DNA of 64,000 nt from Catelliglobosispora koreensis DSM 44566. Its GTDB lineage: Bacteria > Actinomycetota > Actinomycetes > Mycobacteriales > Micromonosporaceae. How positions within the stretch are numbered: the first letter of the stretch is position 1; each line of letters starts with the position of its first letter. Both the position numbers and the translations under genes were made by a program. Of this stretch, positions 11,701 through 18,174 are shown in pieces. Location: the NCBI RefSeq assembly GCF_000379685.1, contig NZ_KB903290.1, forward strand, positions 62,001 through 126,000. The letters are read 5' to 3'. Below the pieces are notes generated by a model. The model was not told the DNA's origin, did no database searches, and saw only the letters and a program-made list of their open reading frames with translations.

Positions 11701-12858
11701 CCGGCGGCCGTTCACATCGCCTTGCGCATGACCCTGACGGGCGCGCTAGATCTGACCGCGATGACGGCTGCCTGGAACACGCTCGTTGAGCGTCACGCGA
11801 CTATTCGCACGCGTCTGGTCAAACGCGACGGTGTGCTTATGCAGGAGGTGTTGCCGCATGTTCCGCTGTCGATTGCCGTGACTGACATCGGTGAGGCGGA
11901 TGTCGACGGCTGGTGTGTCGCCGAAGGCCGGCGCGCGTTTTCAGGCACCCCACTGTTGCGGGTATCTGTTGCCCGTGTGTCGCAGCGGCAGGCCGTCATG
12001 ATGGTGGTCGTTCATCATCTCGCCGCTGACGGCTGGTCGATCTTGCGCCTGCTCAGCGAACTTCAGAGTCTCTATTCGGGTTGCACTCTTCCCGCTCTTG
12101 GCTTGTCCTATGTGGACTATGCGGTGCGGCAACGGGAAACACCGGCGGTGCCTTCGGTTCTGGATTACTGGCGGTCTCAACTGGCTGGTGTTCCACGCAC
12201 TTTGCGGATCGCAGGGGAGCGCGAGGCCTCCAGCCGCGTGGGTGCCGAGTTCTTCTTCACCGTGCCCGCCGGCCTGACCGCATCACTGCGGTCGCTGGCA
12301 CGCCAGCAGGACACAAGTCTGTTTACCGTTGTGGCAAGCGCCTACGGCACGTTGCTTGGTGAGCTCACGGGCAATGAAGAGGTGGTACTAGCCTGCCCTT
12401 ATGCGCACCGCCAGGAGGCTTCGCTGGAGTCAGTCGTGGGGTTCTTCTCCAGCGCGGTGATGTTGCGTTTGCGTCCGCTCGATGACGTGAATGCTTACCT
12501 GGCTTCGGCAAGCGTGGCCTACCGGGAAGCGTTGCGCCATCAGCCGATGTTCCTGCCGGTGCTGATGCGGGAGCTGGATCCCGATTGGGTGCCAGGTAAG
12601 CCCGCACCGTTTGGCGACGCGATGTTCGCATGGAACCCCGGACTGCCCACAGTGGACCTTCCTGGTTTGACTGTGGTGCTTGAAGATCAGCCGCTGGCGT
12701 GTGCTCGGCGGGAGCTGGCGACGGTGCTGATGCCGTCCGGTGACGAGCTGCGCGGGTCGATCGAATACAACACGAGTCTGTTTGACGCCGCGACGGTCGC
12801 GGAGATCAGTTCGCGGTACCTCGAGATCCTCGCCCGGTTCAGCCAAACGGCTGGTTGA
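2692..12858 (+). CDS. Hybrid PKS-NRPS megasynthase: AL-T-KS-AT-T-LLM-C-A-T-C
   Basis: A 3388-residue assembly-line enzyme; the ATG at 2692 has a GGGGGAGG ribosome site. Domains in order: acyl-AMP ligase (about 20-510; LSSGSTGRPK at 157-166), carrier (GLGSVQ, Ser587), ketosynthase (643-1065; Cys815, His951, His985), acyltransferase (about 1130-1420; GHSVGE Ser1218, AFHT at 1314-1317 suggesting malonyl-CoA), carrier (Ser1499), an Ala-rich linker, a luciferase-like FMN monooxygenase of the MupA/Atu3671 type (1684-2031), condensation (HHIAADG, 2167-2173), adenylation (about 2470-2900), carrier (GGNSL, Ser2949) and a terminal condensation domain (HHLAADG, 3108-3114). There is no KR, DH, ER, aminotransferase or thioesterase. 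A hand-aligned specificity code for the A domain is D-A-A-F-V-G-A-I-V-K; I cannot assign an amino acid, and a small or branched hydrophobic residue is a guess. Inferred product: a starter acid extended once with malonate, oxidised next to the thioester, joined to one amino acid, then released or passed on by the last C domain. Confidence 0.93.
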   Translation: MKLAVSYGGDLPDDPLFPLTLPAALRRAADVFPDAGVHIAGAGFTSYPELLSQASRVAAGLTGKYAILHIGDAEYFPVFWGCALAGVIPVTVGKPESLGYVWEKLRQPTIIGGTKEAAALRHMPFAAQVVPAQALMAADVTATQPTAQPDDIAMLQLSSGSTGRPKIVQITHRGISEYAIGARQLLDIAPGDTLLNWLPLDHVAGLMLYHLGGTFLGASTVQAATEPVLADPLRWLDLMHDYRATHGWAPTFAYRLVTDALAAQPERAWDLRQVKRFVSGGEQCTPAVFDSFVDATARFGVRRAAIAPGWGMSETCTGITFASLGEDWCRQGEHLSVGRPAPGATLRIVDGSFNVLPEGEVGRLHVKSARVTPGYIDDPDADREAFAEPGWLDSGDLAYMLDGRITVVGREKDLVIINGHNYACHEIEEAVRDVHGIRDHLVAACGIPDVSTGTERLVLFYVPSGRVSHPEVAAAIVAAIGERLRLPVTDVVAVPEFPRTSAGKIQRRLLRERYLTTHDPGSPSLPTRLGRPVGEGVASRGAWQGAGDEAGGAAAVRQVVAQVVAGLVPGGAEVDAGKPFYELGLGSVQIVQLQARLTDRLGRDVPATALFAHPTIDALSAFLATQGEAPLADRLVDAASDRRIAIVGMAARFPGAPDIAAYWANLTAGVESIKHFSAQECAAAGLPVNVPGFVAASGVVDDVDAFDAAFFGISAKEAELLDPQHRVFLEVCYNALEHAGYAGAEHETTGLFAGSGMNLYPHHTYLRNNLSQVTASGNISDAIGAALGSQPDFFATRVAYRLGLTGPAINVQTACSTSLVAVHLAVQSILSGECDLAVAGAAAIHVPQVTGYHYSPDSILSPDGRCRPFDAEAAGTVGGNGAAAIVLKPLSKALADGDTVHAVILATAVNNDGGGKAGYTAPGVQGHVEVIRAAVRKADVPAESVGYVEAHGTGTPLGDPVEFEALLTAYPQGGFLGSVKANIGHLDSCSGMAGLIKTVLMVREGLIPPQLNFARPNPALGFGRGAFKVATSLMPWPDGIRRAGVSALGVGGTNAHVIVEQPPADTLSPTGDEVGVLPVSAADPVALRQLSQAYERMSVRHRDAVLTAGAGRRHRRHRLARLGSGEALTGDVPVAGLGPVAFAFAGQGTLLHRIPELVQRFPAVGEVWQQLDSALAQRVAEGDTSTEVAQPALVALGIGLASLWRQWGIEPQFVTGHSVGELAALAVAGVLEPQAAVELAALRGRLMASLMPAGAMAAVFGDRSVVDDVLARVPDLELAASNAPGRFVVAGPPSAIDRALGLGVAIRKLAVSRAFHTAAVEPFLGPWQEALASMTFGPSRLVFVSTVDGQPRPLGWVPDAGYLCRQARQPVLFAAAVSVLSSAGCGLVIEAGPDAVLSTLAGPGWIASQPPELPAVEGIWHAVGSAYVSGAALDWAAITAGSSGRRVPLPPYPFQRKRYWISTVDTHLDRVRALTAASLGVPVAEVDADDAFLALGADSLLLASMAAELQREFGRRVPVRDLFGDLCTPRKVATFLNSAGPLSAATTRPSATVDLAIASGRAVAAGSVATPSHATAAGHEAAAGFSAAASPVATAGLAANAANAAAAQLAAFASHPNMVGHVGEVTPSASVGEAVLGGAVRPEGTGVVAQIIQQQLEVMRQQLAVLQGTAAPATPRSAPVEVTERPKLDRLSLYFFGDYPASTSQGKYQLILDAAEFADTHGLHAVWIPERHFHSFGGLFPNPSVLAAAIAARTKQIRINAGSVVLPLHHPVRVAEEWSMVDNISGGRVGIGVAPGWHANDFVFFPENYGRAKQVMFEHLETVRKLWRGQTVSAVAGDGKAIDVSLHPLPVQPMPPFFNAIVGNPDSYREAARRDLGVVTNLMTQDVTQLAKNIALYRKTRAEHGLDPAGGHVTVLLHTYLGGDLEAVRASAFEPFCAYLKSSFSLLGQVTNSLGMNIDLENTPEDDLRFILGRAYERYCAERALIGTPQSCADVLSSVLQAGADEIACFVDFGLPAELVRAGLPFLTQLEAKTVRPSVRKAPLSPPQRRMWLNERLYPNRAAYNEAAAIRLDGRLDAEALRGALADVVARHAPLRTTYVDEVQLIERHVTVECPVVECGGRDLHEVVRQELAALSRPVFDLSRGPVFRFRLLRFSPERHVLIAAFHHIAADGRSYAVFTREVSAFYRARVSATAPVLPPLKAEYADVDWPQPSDADLSYWRTLLEDAPPNLTLPSDLPRPAEPAETGRSIFFTIPAERVRQFGREHRVTPFTVFLAAFAVTLTRHGDQQDLIVGTGVANRTEQTNDLIGFFVDTLPLRLSVAGDPTFAELTARVQATAADAYDHASVAFEELVTSLAPTRAAGRNPFFDIAIEYETGGAFAFDLPGIAATPLDAGLNKAPVDLMVYLSYQDDLRCHVEFRTDVLDETSVRRLFADFKRLLDIATANPAVPLSTLEISASVLEGPHTAEEPHTLADLFVQQANLSPDAVAIREGESAWTYAELHEQALRLSKDLDIEAGNVVAVVLPRGGDLIAAQLAVMLAGGVFLPIDPATPEARVAELCRDSGARLRLLAAGPVALDGPHRRAEATWCLYTSGSTGRPKGVLVPRAAAVNAMQWHVGALSLGAGDRVAHGLGLGFDANLAEIYPALVAGAAVHPVPAEVRLDPAALVEWWRAEQITVAFLPAAVAELVFDFDVPLRVLVVGGSALKRRPPKGFRAQVLNAYGPTENAIVATAGVVAPESGDVIDIGVPIDNVTVRIADSQGQTVALGAVGEIVLSGRSLASYVDDPRLPSEYFTGDRGRIRGDGTIEFLGRTDGQVKIAGHRVEPGEVEAVLARIPGVVQTAVVARHDRGAEPYLAAYVVGADPREALSARVPAHLVPTAWVFLSSLPLTPSGKVDVAALPAPAALAVAAQPATERERAVHAAWCEELGVAALPLEASFFAAGGNSLAAMRVANRLGIPVHKVLEATGIAALAQDMSVIASGPAAYQQELMWHKQAINPDPAAVHIALRMTLTGALDLTAMTAAWNTLVERHATIRTRLVKRDGVLMQEVLPHVPLSIAVTDIGEADVDGWCVAEGRRAFSGTPLLRVSVARVSQRQAVMMVVVHHLAADGWSILRLLSELQSLYSGCTLPALGLSYVDYAVRQRETPAVPSVLDYWRSQLAGVPRTLRIAGEREASSRVGAEFFFTVPAGLTASLRSLARQQDTSLFTVVASAYGTLLGELTGNEEVVLACPYAHRQEASLESVVGFFSSAVMLRLRPLDDVNAYLASASVAYREALRHQPMFLPVLMRELDPDWVPGKPAPFGDAMFAWNPGLPTVDLPGLTVVLEDQPLACARRELATVLMPSGDELRGSIEYNTSLFDAATVAEISSRYLEILARFSQTAG

Positions 12859-12888
12859 CCCTATGTCGAGAAACGATAGAGTCGCCTC

Positions 12889-13206
12889 ATGCGACTCACC
12901 ATCCCCACGGCGCGCGTGCTGTCGGTGTTTCTGTCCGATGTGGAGACAGCCCGTTATGGCGTCGATCTCATGGAGCAGTCCGGTCTGGGCAGCGGCACGA
13001 TTTACCCGATCCTGCAGAAGCTGCAGGCCGCGGGCTGGGTAACAGCCGCGTGGGAAGACGCGGACGCCGCCGAATTGGGGCGGCCGATTCGGCGTTATTA
13101 CCTGCTCACGCCCGACGGCGTCGAGCAGGCCAGGCAGAAGCTGGCCGAACTGCACCAGGTGACCAACCCCGCGCCATCGTCGGCCAAGGTGGTGAAGCCA
13201 GCATGA
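12889..13206 (+). CDS. PadR-family transcriptional regulator
   Basis: A 105-residue winged-helix protein. SGTIYPILQKLQAAGWV is the PadR recognition-helix signature, and GRPIRRYYLLTPDG forms the wing. It begins 30 nt after the synthase stop and its TGA overlaps the ATG of the next membrane protein (ATGA), so the two are translationally coupled. PadR proteins are usually ligand-responsive repressors of neighbouring transport or phenolic-acid genes. Here it could control the membrane-protein pair, the synthase operon or both. Confidence 0.85.
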   Translation: MRLTIPTARVLSVFLSDVETARYGVDLMEQSGLGSGTIYPILQKLQAAGWVTAAWEDADAAELGRPIRRYYLLTPDGVEQARQKLAELHQVTNPAPSSAKVVKPA

Positions 13207-14069
13207 GGCAGGCCGTGGCACGGCTTTTCGTTGACGCGGCGTCGCGCCGCTGGCCCGCTGACAGCGGCATGCGCCAGGAGTGGCTGGCAGAAGTCGATTA
13301 CCTTGCCGCACAACATAAACCGGGGCGCATGCTGTGGTTCGCCTTCGGCCTCACCTTCGCCCGGCCAGGCTCCGCTCCTGTCGTTGGCTTCAACTGGCGT
13401 ACGGCCGGCACAGCGTTGTTCATGCTGCTCGGCCCGTTCGCGGTATTCGCGGCCTCGGCGCTTGTCTTCAATGGACTAGCGAATGTGCTCGAAATCCTGG
13501 ATTACGGCGTCCAGCAAGCAGGCCTTGCCGCGTTTGCTGTGCTTGCTGGCGCGGCGGGCTGGTGGTGGGGCCGATGGAGTGTCGTGAGTGGACCTTTTCC
13601 GCTCGCGCTGGGGCTCGGCGTATCGGTGACGGCGAGCATGTTGTTCATGTGGCTCACCGGTGGGCGGGACCTAGTCGCCGGCTACGCCGTATGGGTGCCC
13701 GGGCTGCTTGTCACCCTGCTCCTCGTAGCGCGGCTCGCGCAAAGGCGCCGCAACGTCTTTGTGCTGGCAATTGGCATAGCGCTGTTCCTGGTCATTCTCG
13801 ATGTGGCCTATATCGCCGAGTTCTACCACGCTGTCGGCGATCCGCCGCCGTCATGGCACGCTGCCGGCGACGGCTTCACCGGCGCGCACGCTCCGATGTG
13901 GTTCGTGTTCGCCCTCACCAACCAGTCCTTTGGCGTCATGTCCTACTACGAAAGCTTCGTCATTAGTGAAGACGCGTTCCCGCACGGCATCGTGCTGATG
14001 GGGGTCTTCGCGATGGCTTATGTCATCAGGGCGGCTGGCCGGAACGCGACAATGGCCAAGCCAGCATGA
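13203..14069 (+). CDS. Multi-pass membrane protein coupled to PadR regulator
   Basis: A 288-residue protein of unknown function. A soluble N-terminal segment of about 45 residues (RRWPADSG...EWLAEVDYLAAQ) is followed by six or seven predicted membrane helices, including a GWWWGRWSVVSGPFPLA motif shared with the next gene. Proteins with this amphipathic head are commonly encoded beside PadR regulators in actinomycetes and may be their regulated target. The ATG at 13203 overlaps the PadR stop. The 3' end overlaps the start of a damaged second copy by 4 nt. Confidence 0.7.
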   Translation: MRQAVARLFVDAASRRWPADSGMRQEWLAEVDYLAAQHKPGRMLWFAFGLTFARPGSAPVVGFNWRTAGTALFMLLGPFAVFAASALVFNGLANVLEILDYGVQQAGLAAFAVLAGAAGWWWGRWSVVSGPFPLALGLGVSVTASMLFMWLTGGRDLVAGYAVWVPGLLVTLLLVARLAQRRRNVFVLAIGIALFLVILDVAYIAEFYHAVGDPPPSWHAAGDGFTGAHAPMWFVFALTNQSFGVMSYYESFVISEDAFPHGIVLMGVFAMAYVIRAAGRNATMAKPA

Positions 14070-14648
14070 GGCATGCTCTGGCACGGCATTTCGCTGACGC
14101 TGCCTCTCGCCGCTGGCCGGCCGATACCGGCGTGCGGCAGGAGTGGCTGGCAGAAGTCGATTACCTTGCCGCACAACGAAAACCTGGGCGCATGCTGGCC
14201 TTCGCCTTCGGGCTGACCTTCGCGCGCCGCGCCCGCGATCGGCTTCACCTGGCGAACCATCGGCACGACGCTCTTCCTGCTTCTGGGACCCGCGGCGGTC
14301 CTCATCGGGGCCTACCTCTTGCTGATGGTGCTCGGAGAGGTGCTCGACGTTGGCGATACCCGGGCTATTTGGGCAAGCTTCGCCACCATGATCCTTCTAG
14401 CTGCTCTCGCCGGCTGGTGGTGGGGACGGTGGAGCGTCGTGAGTGGACCCTTCCCGCTCGCCGGCGCGCTTGCCCTGTCGGTAACAGCCGCCATGTCGCT
14501 TGGCAGCCTAGGTTCTTTCGGGGTGATGAACAGCCGTGAAGAGTTCGAAGTCGGCGACGATAGCGTGGGGATGCCGCACGCTCTGCTCATCATGGGCACG
14601 TTCGCGATGGCCTATGTCGTGAAGGCGGCACGTCAGCCAGTTCGATGA
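14066..14648 (+). pseudogene. Frameshifted, shortened tandem copy of the 13203 membrane-protein gene
   Basis: The reading frame from ATG 14066 encodes a head nearly identical to the upstream protein (AADAASRRWPADTG-like, then EWLAEVDYLAAQRKPGRML) as far as LTFAR. Similarity then continues in another frame: from 14241 GFTWRTIGTTLFLLLGP matches GFNWRTAGTALFMLLGP upstream, ending at 14648. Between TTC-GC and GGC-TTC the first copy has 27 nt and this copy 19 nt, so a net 8-nt loss explains the shift. The middle membrane helices of the first copy are also missing. Both copies share the same ATGA junction and a run of about 40 identical bases around 13280 and 14140, indicating a recent tandem duplication followed by decay. 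Confidence 0.75.
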
Positions 14649-14674
14649 CGTGCGGCAAGGCTTAAGATGCCGGG

Positions 14675-15424
14675 GTGTTGATCCTGCTGCCGCCTTCGGA
14701 AGGCAAGCACGCCCCGCGCTCGGGCAAGCCGCTGGGCGACTTGAGTCTGCCGGCGCTGTCCGCCGCGCGGGAAACCGTGCTCGGCGCGCTTATCAAGCTG
14801 TGCGAAGGCGATCCGTCGCGGGCGGCTTTGGCGCTGGGCCTGACCGCCGGGCAGTCCGCCGAGGTGCAGCGCAACGCCCTGCTGCGGACCGCCCCCACGG
14901 CGACAGCCGAGAAGATCTACACGGGTGTGCTTTACGAGGCACTGGACGTGGCGACGCTACCGCCCGCGGCACTGCGTTCAGCCCGCAAGAACATCCTCGT
15001 CTTCTCCGCGCTCTGGGGCGTTGTCAGCATGGGGGACCGCATCCCGGCGTACCGGTGTTCGGCCGGGGTGACCCTGCCGGGAGCCGGTTCCGTGAACACG
15101 TTCTGGCGCAAGGCGCTGGCCGCGCCACTGGCCGAGCACGCGGGCGGACAGTTGATCATTGACTTGCGCTCTGGCCCCTATGCCTCAATGTGGAAGCCAG
15201 GGCCTAATACCGCCGTGCTGCGGGTGCTGCACGAGCGCTCGCCCGGCGTACGCACCGTGGTCAGCCATTTCAATAAGGCGACCAAAGGACGGCTGGTGCG
15301 CGACCTCTTGCTCGCGGGCGCTAAACCACGCCATCCAGCCGAGCTCGCCCGTGATCTGCGCGACCTCAAATATCAGGTCGAAGACGAGGGCACTGCGCTG
15401 GACGTGATCGTTACCGAACTGTGA
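14675..15424 (+). CDS. yaaA: Peroxide stress protein YaaA (DUF328)
   Basis: A 249-residue protein starting at GTG 14675 with MLILLPPSEGK, the diagnostic N-terminus of the YaaA/UPF0246 family. Other conserved stretches are FSALWGVVSMGDRIPAYR, FWRKALA, and VSHFNKATKGRLVRDLL near the C-terminus. In Escherichia coli YaaA lowers free iron and DNA damage during peroxide stress and has DNA-binding surfaces. The gene looks intact and stands alone between the decayed membrane-protein copy and the cold-shock gene. Confidence 0.93.
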   Translation: MLILLPPSEGKHAPRSGKPLGDLSLPALSAARETVLGALIKLCEGDPSRAALALGLTAGQSAEVQRNALLRTAPTATAEKIYTGVLYEALDVATLPPAALRSARKNILVFSALWGVVSMGDRIPAYRCSAGVTLPGAGSVNTFWRKALAAPLAEHAGGQLIIDLRSGPYASMWKPGPNTAVLRVLHERSPGVRTVVSHFNKATKGRLVRDLLLAGAKPRHPAELARDLRDLKYQVEDEGTALDVIVTEL

Positions 15425-15544
15425 GGGCGGACACGCGTAGTAAACGCGGTAAATGCACCCGTTGGCGCGCCTATGCCCCTACGCTTGCACAAGCCAGCGG
15501 CCAGGTATAGGGCCGTTGGTGTACCGCTTTTGAGGAGAAAACAA
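15425..15544 (+). promoter_or_regulatory. Long leader of the cold-shock gene
   Basis: These 120 nt separate the yaaA stop from the csp ATG and contain no other gene. They include GAGGAGAAAAC just before the start, a strong ribosome site, and a short AT-richer stretch around 15430-15450. Cold-shock genes commonly have long structured 5' leaders that control translation with temperature. A similar role is inferred here from length and position only. Confidence 0.35.
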
Positions 15545-15745
15545 ATGGCACAGGGCACAGTGAAGTGGTTTAACGCCGAAAAGGGTTTCGGCTTTATTGC
15601 GCAGGACAACGGTCCTGACGTGTTCGTCCACTTCTCGGCCATCCAGTCCAGCGGCTACAGGTCGCTGGAGGAGAACCAGCGCGTGGAGTTCGAGGTTACG
15701 CAGGGCCCCAAGGGCCCGCAGGCCGACAAGGTCAAGCCTCTGTAA
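15545..15745 (+). CDS. CspA-family cold-shock protein
   Basis: A 66-residue single OB-fold protein. [15 protein letters not shown] contains RNP1 (KGFGFI), and DVFVHFSAI is RNP2, the two aromatic nucleic-acid-binding motifs. It should bind single-stranded RNA and DNA in the cytoplasm as an RNA chaperone. The ATG at 15545 is preceded by GAGGAGAAAAC. It lies 13 nt upstream of the carbonic anhydrase gene on the same strand, although a shared transcript is uncertain. Confidence 0.95.
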   Translation: MAQGTVKWFNAEKGFGFIAQDNGPDVFVHFSAIQSSGYRSLEENQRVEFEVTQGPKGPQADKVKPL

Positions 15746-15758
15746 CGACACCCAGACC

Positions 15759-16415
15759 ATGACCGCCCGCAGAACCTTGCTGGCGGCGGCTGCTGGAGCC
15801 GGGCTGCTGCCCGGCCCGGCAGTTGCATCCCCTCCCGCCGAAACACCGCGACACGCGTTATCAAAGCTTCTCGACGGCAACGAGCGCTGGGTCCAAGGAC
15901 GCCCGCGCCACCGTGATCCTGCCGACGACAGGCGCCGCCGCACCGCCGGTGGCCAGAATCCTTTCGCCGTCATCTTCAGCTGCATCGACTCCCGGGTGCC
16001 CCCTGAGATCGTGTTCGACCAGGACCTCGGTGACCTCTTCGTCGTGCGGACCGCCGGACAAGTGATCGACCCGCTCATCGCTGGCAGCATCGAATACGGC
16101 CCCGCCCACGGCACGCCGCTGGTCATGGTCCTCGGCCACACCGGTTGTGGTGCGGTGAAGGCGACGATCGAGTCTTTCGCGGACGGCAAGCTTCCGCCAG
16201 GCAACATCGCCGCTGTCGTGCACGCCCTGGCCCCGGCCTATTTCGCGGCCCGGCCCCAGCCATCGTCGCCTTTGGGCGAACAGATCCTGGCTGTCGTGCG
16301 GGCACAAGTCACGCGCACGGTGGTGCAATTGCGAGCCGATCCCTTGCTTACCAACGCTTTGGTCGTGGGTGCTGTCTATGACCTGCGTTCGGGTCAGGTG
16401 TCGCGGATCGCGTAA
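15759..16415 (+). CDS. Beta-class carbonic anhydrase with export signal
   Basis: A 218-residue enzyme that interconverts CO2 and bicarbonate. Zinc ligands are Cys75, His127 and Cys130 (CIDSR and HTGCGA motifs), and the Asp77-Arg79 dyad is present. The N-terminus MTARRTLLAAAAGAGLLPGP has an Arg pair, a hydrophobic core and small residues before ASPPAE, resembling a Tat or Sec signal peptide, so the protein probably works outside the membrane. The ATG at 15759 is chosen because it begins this signal; the frame is open further upstream but overlaps the csp gene. Most beta enzymes are cytoplasmic, so the export signal is notable. Confidence 0.9.
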   Translation: MTARRTLLAAAAGAGLLPGPAVASPPAETPRHALSKLLDGNERWVQGRPRHRDPADDRRRRTAGGQNPFAVIFSCIDSRVPPEIVFDQDLGDLFVVRTAGQVIDPLIAGSIEYGPAHGTPLVMVLGHTGCGAVKATIESFADGKLPPGNIAAVVHALAPAYFAARPQPSSPLGEQILAVVRAQVTRTVVQLRADPLLTNALVVGAVYDLRSGQVSRIA

Positions 16416-16508
16416 CCGTCGCGTGCCGGATGTCAAGCCACTCGTGGGCAATATAGTTGTCACTCACTTGTTAATCTCTATGCCTCAATCGATCAATATG
16501 CTGCTCGA

Positions 16509-17744
16509 GTGACGATCGCCTTCGAAGCTTGGGGCCGGTACGACCTCGACAACCCGTTTCCGCTGTTCGCCGAAGTGCGTGAGCTAGGCCCGGTACACGC
16601 CGTGACGCTGGCCGATGGGCACGCCGCCTGGCTCGTCGTGCATTACGACGCGGCGAAGGCGGCGCTCAATGACCCACGGCTGTCCAAGGACATGCAGGCC
16701 GCGATGGCGCGTGACAACGCCGTCGTCGCCGAGGGGCTGCCCGGCCCAGAATTCGCCCGGCACATGCTGGCCGTCGACCCTCCACACCACACCCGGCTGC
16801 GCAAACTGGTCGCCGCCGCGTTCTCCCACCGCCGCATCGAGGCGCTGCGCCCGCGTGTTCAGTCGATTGTGGACGATCTGCTCGACGACGTCGCCGCGCA
16901 CGGGCCCGACGGCCACGTTGACCTTGTCAGCACCTTCGCTTTTCCGTTGCCGTTCACCGTTATTTGCGAGCTTTTGGGGGTACCAGATAACGACCGCACC
17001 CCGCTGGGAAACGGCCTGATCGCTCTCCTCGCGCCGACGCCAAATCCGGAGGCATACGCGCGCGCCAAGGAAGCCTCCGACACCGTGGTCGCCATGCTCA
17101 AGCAACTGGTCGCCACGAAACGGGCCGTCCCTGGCGACGACCTCGTCAGCGCGCTGATCAGCGCACGCGACGGCGACGAGCGCCTCAGCGAACAGGAACT
17201 GCTGTCGACGATCTTTCAGCTGATGGTCGCCGGGCACGACACCACCGCGAGCCTGCTCGGCAACGGCACGGTCGCGCTGCTGCGTCACCCCGAACAACTA
17301 GCCGCCCTACGAGCCGACCCGTCGCGCATTCCAGCCGCCGTTGAGGAACTGCTGCGTTATGACGCGCCCGTTCCACATTCGACTTTCCGGTACGCGACCG
17401 AAGCTGTTGAGATCGCTGGAGTAAGCATCCCGGCCGGTGCCCAAGTCATCATCTCGCTGGCCGCGGCCAACCGTGACCATGCGAAGTTCGAAAGCCCCGA
17501 CGACGCCGACCTCAACCGCGAACCCCGGCACCTGTCGTTTGGGCACGGGATCCACTTCTGTTTGGGCGCACCCCTGGCGCGGCTGGAAGGCCACATCGGT
17601 TTCGCCACCTTACTGCGGCGCTTCCCGCACCTGCGGCTGGCCGTCGATTTCCAAGACCTGCACTGGAATCACGGCGACGGTCTCGTGCTGCGCGGACTGT
17701 CCAAACTGCCCATTGTCCCCGGGCCATCGTTGCCCCGGAGCTAA
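16509..17744 (+). CDS. Cytochrome P450 (bacterial class I, CYP105/107-like)
   Basis: A 411-residue soluble P450 from GTG 16509. It has a canonical I-helix (AGHDTTA), the ExxR motif (EELLR) and the heme loop FGHGIHFCLG with the thiolate ligand Cys351. It would insert oxygen into a small hydrophobic substrate using ferredoxin partners encoded elsewhere. It is followed after 30 nt by a VOC protein and lies 3.6 kb past the megasynthase. A tailoring role for that product is possible but not shown. Family membership is certain; substrate unknown. Confidence 0.92.
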   Translation: MTIAFEAWGRYDLDNPFPLFAEVRELGPVHAVTLADGHAAWLVVHYDAAKAALNDPRLSKDMQAAMARDNAVVAEGLPGPEFARHMLAVDPPHHTRLRKLVAAAFSHRRIEALRPRVQSIVDDLLDDVAAHGPDGHVDLVSTFAFPLPFTVICELLGVPDNDRTPLGNGLIALLAPTPNPEAYARAKEASDTVVAMLKQLVATKRAVPGDDLVSALISARDGDERLSEQELLSTIFQLMVAGHDTTASLLGNGTVALLRHPEQLAALRADPSRIPAAVEELLRYDAPVPHSTFRYATEAVEIAGVSIPAGAQVIISLAAANRDHAKFESPDDADLNREPRHLSFGHGIHFCLGAPLARLEGHIGFATLLRRFPHLRLAVDFQDLHWNHGDGLVLRGLSKLPIVPGPSLPRS

Positions 17745-17774
17745 CTCACACCACTTCATCGAGAGGAACGAACA

Positions 17775-18170
17775 GTGCCTGCTTTCCCTCCCCTCACCCA
17801 CGTGGCCGTCACCGTCTCCGATCTGCAAGTCAGCGTGCCGTGGTATGAGCGGCTGATCGGCGCCGCACCCGTGCTTGACGAGGACACCGGCCCGTTTCAT
17901 CACGTCGTTTTCGCCATCGGCGGCACACTTCTTGGCCTGCATACGTTTCCCGAAGGCCCAGCCGAAGGCGATGTGTTCGAAGAGCGCCGCATTGGCCTGG
18001 ACCACATCGCTTTCCAGTGCGCCAACCGCGGTGAACTCGAAGCGTGGCAAGGGCACCTTGAGGACCTAGGCATCAAACACGGCGGCATCATCGACGCCCC
18101 CTACGGCTCGGGCCTGTCGTTCCGCGACCCCGACAACATCGCGCTGGAGTTCTTCGCTCCACCCGCCTGA
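17775..18170 (+). CDS. VOC-superfamily protein (glyoxalase/bleomycin-resistance fold)
   Basis: A 131-residue protein beginning with THVAVTVSDLQVSVPWYERLIG and ending GLSFRDPDNIALEFFAPPA, the classic paired beta-alpha-beta signatures. Candidate metal ligands are His and Glu in the first strand, GLDHIAFQ and the terminal LEFF. It starts at GTG 17775 with GAGAGGAAC upstream. It probably forms a two-gene operon with the P450. It converges with the MerR-type gene, leaving only 4 nt between stops. Function could be a small-molecule dioxygenase, isomerase or binding protein. Confidence 0.8.
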   Translation: MPAFPPLTHVAVTVSDLQVSVPWYERLIGAAPVLDEDTGPFHHVVFAIGGTLLGLHTFPEGPAEGDVFEERRIGLDHIAFQCANRGELEAWQGHLEDLGIKHGGIIDAPYGSGLSFRDPDNIALEFFAPPA

Positions 18171-18174
18171 CGAA

